This document shows positions 1-6,432 of a stretch of 6,432 nt of DNA, in pieces; within the stretch, counting starts at the first letter, position 1, and each line of letters starts with the position of its first letter. The position numbers and the translations under genes were made by a program. Origin of the DNA: Flavobacterium sp. (lineage in GTDB: Bacteria; Bacteroidota; Bacteroidia; Flavobacteriales; Flavobacteriaceae); NCBI GenBank assembly GCA_027483785.1, contig JAIXTU010000280.1, positions 1-6,432 on the forward strand, written 5' to 3'. Under the pieces are notes generated by a model that was not told the origin of the DNA, searched no databases, and was given only the letters and a program-made list of their open reading frames with translations.

Positions 1-1652
1 CTTTCTAGAGTTAAAATCTCTTGGTTACTTTCTGTATTTGGTACATCACCGATAAATGGTGCGGCGACGGCGGATTCGATATCTCGTCTATCTCGGACTT
101 TATCGTACAAGAAATCTTTGATGTAAAGAACTAAAAATGGAATTATAAGACCTATTGCAATTCCAATAAAATACACCATTTGTCGCTGCGGAGAAATTGG
201 AATTGGATTTGCAAATGCATTATCTATAATCTTTGAATTTGAGGCAGTAACCGCCAATGAGATTGCATTCTCTTCTCTTTTCTGCAATAAATAGAGGTAG
301 AGTGTTTCTTTTATTTGTTGCTTTCTATATATGCTTCTAGATTCCTTCTCTTGCTTGGGATACTTACTAATTCTGTTGTCGATTAAAGATGTTTGAGCTT
401 CGATATTTTTTTGTTGTATAAGAAGTGTACTCTTTAGATTTCTTAAAGTCTTTACAATACTTAATCTCAAATTCTCTAATTCCTTTTCGCGATTGGTGAT
501 TGCGACGTTTTTCTCTGTACTTCCGTTTTTGAGTTTACTTAAAGTGTTTTGTTTTTCATTATAAGTAAGTATTAATACGGATGCAGACTGATCGAGAAGT
601 AAATTTGTTGGGATAACATCCGAAGGAGAGATTTTATTTACGTACGAAAGTAGATAATCAACGATGTTAATTTGTGTAGCGTTTTCGACGAGTTGCTTTT
701 CGTATTCAGAAGCTTTTTGCGCGAATACGAGAGCCTCTGAAGTCATGTCTAGAATTTTATTTGAACTCTTAAAACTCTCAAAATCGGTTTCTACAGTATC
801 GAGTTCTTTCGAGATATTCTTCAATCTTTCGTTTATGAAAGCTTGTGTTCTTCTGCTCACCAAGTTCTTATCTTCGATAGCATCGAGCTGATATTGTTTA
901 ATAATTTCATTTAAAAAGTCGATTCCTTTTTTCTTTATCGACTCAGTTGTAGAAAGCTTCAAAACCGAACTTGCCATATCATTTGCCAGTTCAACCTTTA
1001 ACTTACTTTGATAAATATCAATGCATTTTTCTCTCGAAGTTAGTTTCACAATAACTCGCTTAATTGAGCTCTCTCTATTAGCTAAATTTCTCGTAACTAC
1101 GAATTTTCCAAAATTTGAATTTACAATTTGTCCAAAGCTATATTTTCCTTTTTTAACCTCTTCAGAATCAAATAATTCAAATTTTCCGTTAGATACTTCG
1201 TTGATTGCAAAAACGGTATCAATTTCTTGAAAAGCTGCTGATTTATCTAAAAATGTGATTGAAAATGCTGGATTTTCATAAACTTCAGCGGTTTTTAAAT
1301 TTCCTTCGTTAAAATACCTTACATTGAAAGATAGTTTTTCGATAACACTTCCGATTATAGTTCTAGATTTCAGGACTTCAATCTCATTATCCACATTGCT
1401 TTTGGCAATTCCAAGTCCTAAGTCACTAAAAGATAATGCTTCTGATAAAACTCCGCCTTTTTTATCGTCTTTTATCAACAAGGTTGCTTCTACTTTATAG
1501 ACTGGGACTGAATAACGCAAAATAGCGTAAGCAATAAAAAAACCAATTATTGAGGTAAGTACAAACCATTTCCAATGGAAAACGTACCTGAAGATTTGCT
1601 CTTTCAGTTTTTGTTGAGCTTGATTATTTAAGTTTTCTTTGCTGATTTGCAT
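1..1652 (-). CDS. wzc: Wzc-type polysaccharide co-polymerase / tyrosine-protein kinase, N-terminal 550 residues (partial)
   Basis: The frame is open from the ATG at 1652 to the left edge, giving 550 complete codons without a stop, so the C-terminus lies outside the window. Near the N-terminus a membrane helix (about residues 30-47) is followed by PVYKVEATLLIKDD, typical of the Wzz chain-length domain. A long periplasmic part follows, with charged, probably coiled-coil stretches (about 265-430). A GNVR-like segment (about 430-490) contains LYLYLLQKREENA and ends in the proline-rich PIPISPQRQ (483-491). The second membrane helix spans about 493-511, and the cytoplasmic DKVRDRRDIE then begins the linker to the kinase. 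Family members of the Wzc class carry a BY-kinase domain with Walker motifs and a tyrosine-rich tail. That part is expected but not visible here. The protein would sit in the inner membrane, set polymer length and contact the Wza-like exporter encoded immediately upstream (5-nt gap). Whether it keeps an active kinase cannot be judged. Confidence 0.9.
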   Translation of the reverse strand, partial: MQISKENLNNQAQQKLKEQIFRYVFHWKWFVLTSIIGFFIAYAILRYSVPVYKVEATLLIKDDKKGGVLSEALSFSDLGLGIAKSNVDNEIEVLKSRTIIGSVIEKLSFNVRYFNEGNLKTAEVYENPAFSITFLDKSAAFQEIDTVFAINEVSNGKFELFDSEEVKKGKYSFGQIVNSNFGKFVVTRNLANRESSIKRVIVKLTSREKCIDIYQSKLKVELANDMASSVLKLSTTESIKKKGIDFLNEIIKQYQLDAIEDKNLVSRRTQAFINERLKNISKELDTVETDFESFKSSNKILDMTSEALVFAQKASEYEKQLVENATQINIVDYLLSYVNKISPSDVIPTNLLLDQSASVLILTYNEKQNTLSKLKNGSTEKNVAITNREKELENLRLSIVKTLRNLKSTLLIQQKNIEAQTSLIDNRISKYPKQEKESRSIYRKQQIKETLYLYLLQKREENAISLAVTASNSKIIDNAFANPIPISPQRQMVYFIGIAIGLIIPFLVLYIKDFLYDKVRDRRDIESAVAAPFIGDVPNTESNQEILTLE

Positions 1653-1657
1653 AAAAT

Positions 1658-2425
1658 TTATCTAGATAGAAGCGCTATTATAGTGATTAACAAGGACACA
1701 GCGGAAATTCCGACAGTTACATTAGGCCCGATTACCGATGAATTAATTTTAGTCTTATTCGGATTAACATAAACCACATCATTCTGATCTAAGTAGTAAT
1801 AGGGTGAGTTTATAAAGTCTGCGTTTGTTAAATCTATGTACTTGTACACTTTCTTACCATTCTCTTCTCGAATAACCAGCACGTTTTTACGATCTCCATA
1901 AATAGTTAAGTCACCCGCACGACTTATAGCTTCTGGTAGTGTAATCCGTTCAGTCTGTAATTGAAAAGTTCCCGGACTGGCCACTTCGCCCAAAACAGAA
2001 ACTTTATAATTAATGATTCTGAAATTAATAATGGGGTTTGTAATGTATTCCTTTAGTAAGGATTTGATTTTTTCGATTGCTTGTAACTTATTTAAGCCTC
2101 CTAAAACAACTCGCCCTAATATCGGCATATCTATTGCCCCTTCTGCATTGACTAAATAGGATTGAAATCGAATTCCACCCTGTGCTAATTCGGAAGAATT
2201 ATCAATACCTGCGTAAGTCGTTAAGTTGAAAGGAGCTGAAGTTTCAGGATTATCACCGGAAATAATTATTAAGAGAAGGTCATCAGGTTGTATAACTGGC
2301 TGGAAATCTGAGTTCTGTTGTTGTGATAAAGTTTGATCTATATTTTGCATATAAATCAGGTTTTTTTTGGGGGCACACGATGTTGCAATTAAAAGACCGC
2401 AAATTAGAACAAAAAATCTCTTCAT
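1658..2425 (-). CDS. wza: Wza-like polysaccharide export lipoprotein with SLBB domain
   Basis: This is a 255-residue export protein. The N-terminus (MKRFFVLICGLLIATSC) is a lipoprotein signal peptide with acylation expected at Cys17; the lipobox (ATSC) is relaxed but has the Ser-Cys pair common in Bacteroidota. Residues about 45-140 match the polysaccharide export domain: IQPDDLLLIIISGDNPE at 45-61 and the IDMPILGRVVLGGL strand-turn at 98-111. An SLBB-type domain follows, with VLGEVASPGTF (144-154) and LPEAISRAGDLTIYGDRKNV (163-182). YYLDQNDVVYVNP (210-222) closes the fold. Residues about 237-253 form a strongly hydrophobic helix ending ALLSR. E. coli Wza (about 380 residues) is much longer and has a second SLBB domain and an amphipathic barrel helix, so this is the short Bacteroidota form. 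It would form the periplasmic or outer-membrane conduit for the polymer, docked on the Wzc homologue whose gene follows after 5 nt. No Wzb-type phosphatase gene lies between them. Confidence 0.92.
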   Translation of the reverse strand: MKRFFVLICGLLIATSCAPKKNLIYMQNIDQTLSQQQNSDFQPVIQPDDLLLIIISGDNPETSAPFNLTTYAGIDNSSELAQGGIRFQSYLVNAEGAIDMPILGRVVLGGLNKLQAIEKIKSLLKEYITNPIINFRIINYKVSVLGEVASPGTFQLQTERITLPEAISRAGDLTIYGDRKNVLVIREENGKKVYKYIDLTNADFINSPYYYLDQNDVVYVNPNKTKINSSVIGPNVTVGISAVSLLITIIALLSR

Positions 2426-2484
2426 AGTCAGTAAACTTGGGACAAATATAAGCTTAATTATTTAAGAAGTTTTAAATTGTGTAG
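2426..2484 (-). promoter_or_regulatory. Largest intergenic gap, with a candidate Bacteroidota -7 promoter element
   Basis: This 59-nt AT-rich gap separates the dehydratase stop from the wza start. On the minus strand it contains TATATTTG (2450-2443), a full match to the Bacteroidota -7 consensus TAnnTTTG, 17 nt upstream of the wza ATG. No TTG/TTTG -33 element is found at the usual 17-23 nt spacing, so the promoter assignment is weak and any 5' leader would be very short. A small palindrome, CTTAA-TTAT-TTAAG (2453-2466), overlaps the region but has a stem of only 5 AT-rich pairs, too weak for a terminator. The gap could let the export genes be transcribed separately from the sugar genes. Confidence 0.3.
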
Positions 2485-4416
2485 TTAATCAAGCGCCTTG
2501 TATTCCGAATTCATACTCTTAAATTCAGGCACAATTGACTTCATCTTTTTCACAATTTCATTTCTTTCGGAGAATATAGAAAGATTAACCAATGCACTTA
2601 TTTGGCTTTCTAATTTCTCAAAATCAGAAGTTGTTTCTGAAGCTACCATAATTTTCTCATGATGTGTAGGCAGCGTTTTTGATCCATCATTTAGAAGTTC
2701 CTCGTAAAGCTTTTCTCCCGGACGAAGTCCAACTATTTTAATCTTTATATCTTCATCTGGCACATAGCCTGCAAGTCTTATCATTTTCCGCGCTAAATCA
2801 ATAATTTTGACGGGTTTCCCCATATCGAAGATGAAAATCTCACCACCGTTCCCCATAGCTCCAGCTTCCAAAACGAGTTGGCAAGCTTCTGGAATTGTCA
2901 TGAAGTAACGGATAATATCTGGGTGGGTAATTGTTATCGGACCACCTTGTTCAATTTGGCTAGTAAATAATGGCACAACGGAACCGTTACTTCCTAAAAC
3001 GTTTCCAAATCTTGTAGTTATGAAACGTACTTTTCTGCGATCACTATTTTGATAGATAGAATTGTACAACGACTGAACATACATCTCGGCTATGCGTTTA
3101 CTTGCACCCATCACATTACTCGGATTTACGGCTTTGTCTGTGGAAACCATTACCATAGATTCAATGTTAAACTCAACACATAAATCGGCAACGTTTTTGG
3201 TTCCCAGCACATTTACCATAACTGCCTGCGATGGATTACCTTCCATCAGAGGTACATGTTTATAAGCCGCGGCATGATAAACAACATCGGGTTGATGCGT
3301 TTGAAAAATCCGAAGCATCGCTTTTTGATCTCGAACATCGGCAATAGCACAAAATATATCTTCAGAACCTTCAATTCCTCGCAATTCAAGACTTAAGTTA
3401 TGCAAAGGTGTTTCAGCTTGATCGAGAAGTATAACTTTTTTGGGCGCAAACTTTAGAACCTGTCGCGTAATTTCACTTCCAATAGACCCTGCTGCTCCTG
3501 TAATCAAAACACATTTTCCTGCAAGTTGGTTTGCAATTTTTTCCGAATCGAGAACTATTGGCTTTCTTTCAAGTAAATCTTGAATCTGAAGGCTTTTAAT
3601 TTTTTTGGAGATTTCATTTTTGTCTTCCCAATCTGAAATAGCTGGCATTGTAAAGACTTTATAATTATAATCTAAACATTCATCAACGATAGCTATTTTT
3701 TCATCTTTGGTAAGCCCTTTATCAGCAAGAATTAGCCCTTCTACATCCAATGATCTCATGATTGTAGTGATTTTTCTATTCAAGCTGATAATAGGCAGGT
3801 TCATGATACGCTTAGAGCTATTGCTATCTTCTTTATCGATAAATGCAACCACTCGAAACCGCTGTGGTTTTTCGTAACGCAAAGCTGCTGCAACACTTAG
3901 CGCATTAGCATCGGCGCCGAAAATCACAGTCTTGGTTAAGTCACCTTCTTTAGTTTCCGACAAGTACAACTCGAAAGTTTGTTTTACTATTATACGATAA
4001 AGTAAAAGTCCAGAAAAAGTGAATATAAAGTTTATAAACAAGCCGGCATTCATAAAGATTTTTTGTCCAAAAACTACATCGCAAAAAATATTTAAAACTA
4101 CGAGAGTAACTAAAGTTAGGAACAGAGCAATAAATAGCTTTACGGCATCGATAAAAGAAGAGTGCCGTATGATCCCCGAGTATGTTCTGAAGAGCCAAAA
4201 GAAAAACAAATTTAACAATAAAAATCCCAGTACAATTACCGGAAGAAAGGCCTGATGTACATAGTTACGCTCCATTTTGATGAGCATAATGTAGGTAAAA
4301 GCTGCCGACACTAATACGATAAGCATATCCAACAAGAGAACAATCCAACGTGGGAGATAGCTTAAATCTCGTAATCGTTGTATAGACAACAGCCTATCAA
4401 AAAAATGCTTTTTCAT
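2485..4416 (-). CDS. pglF: Membrane-bound UDP-N-acetylhexosamine 4,6-dehydratase (PglF/WbpM/CapD type)
   Basis: The 643-residue length is typical of the long PglF/WbpM/CapD class. Four membrane helices lie in the first 145 residues (about 23-47, 56-76, 92-113, 124-143). A degenerate nucleotide-binding-like domain follows (VIFGADANAL, 164-173), then the catalytic SDR domain. That domain shows the NAD-binding TGAAGSIG (306-313), D360 with V361-R362 after the strand that places the adenine, YHAAAYKHVPLME (380-392), and STDKAVNP (425-432) followed by MGASK (436-440). The usual SDR Tyr-x3-Lys is replaced by Met436-x3-Lys440, as in WbpM and PglF. RYFMTIPEA (503-511) and LRPGEKLYEELL (564-575) are further family signatures. 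The expected reaction is NAD-dependent removal of water from a UDP-GlcNAc-type substrate to give the 4-keto-6-deoxy sugar, at the cytoplasmic face of the inner membrane. The aminotransferase encoded 18 nt upstream would use the product. The exact hexosamine is not known from sequence. Confidence 0.92.
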   Translation of the reverse strand: MKKHFFDRLLSIQRLRDLSYLPRWIVLLLDMLIVLVSAAFTYIMLIKMERNYVHQAFLPVIVLGFLLLNLFFFWLFRTYSGIIRHSSFIDAVKLFIALFLTLVTLVVLNIFCDVVFGQKIFMNAGLFINFIFTFSGLLLYRIIVKQTFELYLSETKEGDLTKTVIFGADANALSVAAALRYEKPQRFRVVAFIDKEDSNSSKRIMNLPIISLNRKITTIMRSLDVEGLILADKGLTKDEKIAIVDECLDYNYKVFTMPAISDWEDKNEISKKIKSLQIQDLLERKPIVLDSEKIANQLAGKCVLITGAAGSIGSEITRQVLKFAPKKVILLDQAETPLHNLSLELRGIEGSEDIFCAIADVRDQKAMLRIFQTHQPDVVYHAAAYKHVPLMEGNPSQAVMVNVLGTKNVADLCVEFNIESMVMVSTDKAVNPSNVMGASKRIAEMYVQSLYNSIYQNSDRRKVRFITTRFGNVLGSNGSVVPLFTSQIEQGGPITITHPDIIRYFMTIPEACQLVLEAGAMGNGGEIFIFDMGKPVKIIDLARKMIRLAGYVPDEDIKIKIVGLRPGEKLYEELLNDGSKTLPTHHEKIMVASETTSDFEKLESQISALVNLSIFSERNEIVKKMKSIVPEFKSMNSEYKALD

Positions 4417-4434
4417 ATAACTTGCTTATCTATT

Positions 4435-5574
4435 TTAGTTTGAAAAGAATGTAGTGATCGCAGCTGAAATCCGTCCTTTCTCTTCATCACTAAGGTTTGA
4501 ACCAGATGGTAGACAAAGACCATCATCAAACAATTTTTCTGAAACACCCGAACCAAAAAACGAATAAGATGCAAAAATAGGCTGTAAATGCATGGGTTTC
4601 CAAAGCGGACGCGACTCAATTTGTAAGGTATCTAGGAACAACCGAAGATCTTCTCGTGTTTTACCTCCCGTTTTTTCAGTATCGATTAGAATTGAAGAAA
4701 GCCAATAGTTTGGCACTGAAACGGATTCGTCTGCAGAAAACACGGTTACACCCGGAATATCTTTAAAGAGGTCTACGTAAAACTTATGCATTGCACGACG
4801 GGCAGCAACCCGATCTGCCAAAACTTCCATTTGCCCTCTTCCTATTCCAGCACTAACGTTACTTAGTCGGTAGTTGTAACCAATATGCGAGTGCTGATAA
4901 TGCGGCTGAGAATCTCTAGATTGAGTTGCATAAAAAACTACCTTTTCTTTAGCTTCAACCGAAGGACACACCAATGCACCTCCTCCAGAAGTAGTTATGA
5001 TTTTATTTCCATTGAATGATAGCACGCCAAAGTCGCCAAATGTACCACACTGCAAGCCTTTATAAGTACTCCCAAGTGCTTCGGCGCTGTCTTCAATAAT
5101 CGGAATATTGTAGTGATTGGATATTTCACGAAGCCTATCTACCTGAAATGGAACGCCGTACAAATGCACAGCAATAATTGCCTTTGGTTTCTTGTTTCGT
5201 TTTATTCCCTCTTCAATAGCTCTAAGCGTTTCTTCTGGACATATATTCCAGGTTTGAGGCTCGCTATCAACAAATACAGGAGTAGCTCCCTGATATAAAA
5301 TTGGATTTGCTGAGGCAGAAAAAGTCATACTCTGACAAATAACTTCATCGCCGGCGCTTACCCCTAACATTACCAATGCCAGATGTATCGCAGCAGTACC
5401 CGAGCTCAATGCCGCAACCTCTCTATCAGTCTGTAAAAAATCCTTTATATCTTTTTCAAAACCAACTACATGAGGGCCTAATGGGGCGATCCAATTCGTT
5501 TCAAATGCATGGTTAACATAACTAATTTCATTTCCACCCATATGAGGAGAAGATAACCAAATTTTTGACTGCAT
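4435..5574 (-). CDS. pglE: PglE-like PLP-dependent nucleotide-sugar C4 aminotransferase (DegT/DnrJ/EryC1/StrS family)
   Basis: This PLP enzyme would add an amino group at C4 of a UDP-4-keto-6-deoxy-HexNAc, using glutamate as donor. The motifs below are numbered from the ATG at 5574 (379 residues). LSSPHMGGNE begins at 7 and NWIAPLGP at 27, SSGTAA at 57-62 binds the cofactor phosphate, HLYGVP is at 137, and IEDSAEALG at 160-168 carries Asp162, which pairs with the PLP nitrogen. SFNGNKIITTSGGG at 186-199 carries Lys191, the Schiff-base lysine. GYNYRLSNV (232-240), ESRPLWKPMH (320-329) and CLPSG (354-358) complete the signature. The combination resembles Campylobacter PglE as I recall it. An in-frame TTG at 5598 would add eight residues. 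I prefer the ATG because family homology starts right after it and TTG starts are uncommon, but neither has a Shine-Dalgarno sequence to decide. The gene lies 28 nt after the sugar transferase stop and 18 nt before the dehydratase that should supply its substrate. Confidence 0.9.
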   Translation of the reverse strand: MQSKIWLSSPHMGGNEISYVNHAFETNWIAPLGPHVVGFEKDIKDFLQTDREVAALSSGTAAIHLALVMLGVSAGDEVICQSMTFSASANPILYQGATPVFVDSEPQTWNICPEETLRAIEEGIKRNKKPKAIIAVHLYGVPFQVDRLREISNHYNIPIIEDSAEALGSTYKGLQCGTFGDFGVLSFNGNKIITTSGGGALVCPSVEAKEKVVFYATQSRDSQPHYQHSHIGYNYRLSNVSAGIGRGQMEVLADRVAARRAMHKFYVDLFKDIPGVTVFSADESVSVPNYWLSSILIDTEKTGGKTREDLRLFLDTLQIESRPLWKPMHLQPIFASYSFFGSGVSEKLFDDGLCLPSGSNLSDEEKGRISAAITTFFSN

Positions 5575-5602
5575 AGTTTTGTGGCTTTTTTTTGACAATG
5601 TA

Positions 5603-6217
5603 CTAAAAATGTTTTTGATTTTCCTTCGGTGTAAAGAAATATGAAAAAAAGAAATAGATAAGGAGCGATAAATACTTCTTAACTGTAAGCCTTTCCATAT
5701 CTAATTTATCTAGCTCACACTTTTTAGGAATAAGTACTTGTTCGAAGTACAACTCTGGATTTTGCTGTTCTGCTAACAAATTTTCTTCGTTCCGATACTG
5801 AATTGCAGCGGTACTTACAATACCAGGCTTATGCTTCAGCAAAGGAATGTATAATTCTTTAAATTTTTCTACATAGTAGGGAACTTGAGGGCGATAACCC
5901 ACCAACGACATTTCATTCCTCAAAATATTGATCAATTGAGGAAGCTCGTCGAGTTTATATTTGCGAAGATGTCGACCAATAAATGTAATTCGTTGATCAA
6001 TTTTCCCTAACGTAATTCCTTTCACATCTTCACTATTGTTGTACATAGTTCGAAACTTATACATATTGAAAGACACACCATTTTTGCCGATTCTCCTGTG
6101 TTTAAAATAAAAAGGAAGTCCGCTATCAATTACAATCCAAAGAGCAATCACAAGTAATACTGGAGCAAGAGTGATAAGTGCTACTATCGAAATAACAAGA
6201 TCAAAAAATCGCTTCAT
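5603..6217 (-). CDS. Small sugar-phosphate transferase (bacterial sugar transferase, monotopic phosphoglycosyl transferase)
   Basis: This 204-residue protein fits the minimal, PglC-sized phosphoglycosyl transferases, which lack the extra membrane domain of WcaJ or WbaP. Residues about 8-30 form the N-terminal re-entrant membrane helix, interrupted by Pro19. Next come FKHRRIGKNG (38-47), MYKFRTM (52-58) and the catalytic region LRKYKLDELPQL (84-95), where Asp90-Glu91 are the expected nucleophile dyad. NEMSLVGYRP (101-110) follows, with Tyr where most relatives have Pro (GPRP). KPGIVSTAAIQYRNEE (130-145) replaces the common PGITGWAQVNGRN. A hydrophobic stretch, LSLLIYFFFSYFF (183-195), ends the protein. 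The role is transfer of a sugar phosphate from a UDP-sugar to undecaprenyl phosphate at the inner membrane, the first step in making a repeat unit. The substrate may be the amino sugar made by the next two genes, but motif divergence makes that an inference. The ATG overlaps the upstream stop (ATGA), suggesting translational coupling. Confidence 0.9.
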   Translation of the reverse strand: MKRFFDLVISIVALITLAPVLLVIALWIVIDSGLPFYFKHRRIGKNGVSFNMYKFRTMYNNSEDVKGITLGKIDQRITFIGRHLRKYKLDELPQLINILRNEMSLVGYRPQVPYYVEKFKELYIPLLKHKPGIVSTAAIQYRNEENLLAEQQNPELYFEQVLIPKKCELDKLDMERLTVKKYLSLLIYFFFSYFFTPKENQKHF

Positions 6218-6432
6218 GATTGCTTAAGGAAATAACGAAAATACATGGTGCCCAGCAATTCGTGTACATAACAATCCATTAATTCCATTTTGCTGCTTGA
6301 AGGTTTGAAATTGTAGTTCGATAAATCGGGACTTTCCTTTACAGAAAAATCGGCTGCATAAACTTGATGATTAACTTTTAGATACGTAAAAATCTCATTT
6401 GCTCTTTTAAGATGGCTTGCACTACTAACAAC
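6214..6432 (-). CDS. YdcF/SanA-like (DUF218) protein, C-terminal 72 residues (partial)
   Basis: A minus-strand frame is open from the right edge and stops at TGA (6216-6214). Its 72 residues begin VVSSASHLKRANEIF, continue through YAADFSVKESP and end with VHELLGTMYFRYFLKQS. This order is the C-terminal signature of the YdcF/SanA/ElyC (DUF218) family: a [ST]SAxHxxRA motif after a beta strand, an aspartate in a short A-D-F stretch, and a final HE-x-LG-xx-Y helix. Family members are membrane-associated or periplasm-facing proteins, some linked to envelope integrity or lipid-linked sugar homeostasis, and their biochemistry is poorly known. The N-terminal part, including any membrane helices, is outside the window. 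The 4-nt overlap with the sugar transferase start implies they are made together and may act on the same lipid-linked intermediate. Identification rests on short motifs read by eye. Confidence 0.72.
   Translation of the reverse strand, partial: VVSSASHLKRANEIFTYLKVNHQVYAADFSVKESPDLSNYNFKPSSSKMELMDCYVHELLGTMYFRYFLKQS

Noticed and set aside
588..603. Shared 13-mer TGATCGAGAAGTA near 590 and near 3420
   Set aside because: Both copies encode Leu-Leu-Asp-Gln in frame within unrelated proteins (wzc and the dehydratase), and there is no flanking similarity, so a mobile or regulatory repeat is unlikely.
664..891. Plus-strand open frame of 75 codons, and another at 1021-1230
   Set aside because: Both are antisense to the wzc coding region, which is continuous and matches its family throughout; the translations resemble no family I recognise and reflect low-complexity AT-rich sequence.
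2453..2466. Palindrome CTTAATTATTTAAG considered as a terminator
   Set aside because: It has a stem of only 5 A/T pairs, no GC-rich part and no following T-run in the transcribed direction.
3950..4255. Open frames on both strands (4019-4255 plus, 3950-4198 minus)
   Set aside because: They lie in other frames of the N-terminal membrane region of the dehydratase, whose helices and length are normal for the family.
4413..4619. Minus-strand 68-codon frame across the aminotransferase/dehydratase junction
   Set aside because: It is out of frame with the conserved C-terminus of the aminotransferase (including its CLPSG motif) and has no family resemblance.
5113..5298. Plus-strand 61-codon frame
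   Set aside because: It is antisense to the central part of the aminotransferase gene, with no independent support.

Overview
This window is part of a surface or exopolysaccharide biosynthesis and export cluster. All recognisable genes lie on the minus strand, so the cluster reads from position 6432 down to 1. The DNA is AT-rich, none of the genes has a clear Shine-Dalgarno sequence, and the 255-residue Wza-type lipoprotein ends in a hydrophobic helix. These traits point to a member of the Bacteroidota, most likely a flavobacterium-like organism. The genus cannot be fixed from the sequence alone.

Layout in transcription order: (1) the last 72 codons of a YdcF/SanA-like (DUF218) protein, entering from the right edge (6432-6214); (2) a small sugar-phosphate transferase (phosphoglycosyl transferase) whose ATG overlaps the YdcF stop by 4 nt (6217-5603); (3) a PglE-like DegT/DnrJ/EryC1/StrS aminotransferase (about 5574-4435); (4) a membrane-anchored PglF/WbpM/CapD-type nucleotide-sugar 4,6-dehydratase (4416-2485); (5) a Wza-like polysaccharide export lipoprotein (2425-1658); (6) the first 550 residues of a Wzc-type polysaccharide co-polymerase, cut by the left edge before its expected tyrosine kinase domain (1652-1). 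Intergenic gaps are a few to 59 nt, so the whole window behaves like one operon. The 59-nt gap before wza is the only place with room for an internal promoter, and it holds a possible Bacteroidota -7 element.

The dehydratase would convert a UDP-N-acetylhexosamine to its 4-keto-6-deoxy form. The aminotransferase would aminate C4, giving a UDP-4-amino-4,6-dideoxy sugar. The transferase would put a sugar phosphate on undecaprenyl phosphate to start a repeat unit. Wza and Wzc would then control polymer length and carry it across the envelope. The acetyltransferase (PglD type) that normally follows PglE is not in the window.

There are no RNA genes, mobile elements, CRISPR arrays or convincing terminators, and no gene-free stretch above 100 nt. 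I see no sign of a wholly new system. The points of interest are variations on a known pathway: the missing acetyltransferase, the coupled YdcF-like gene, the helix-tailed Wza, and the unusual transferase motifs.
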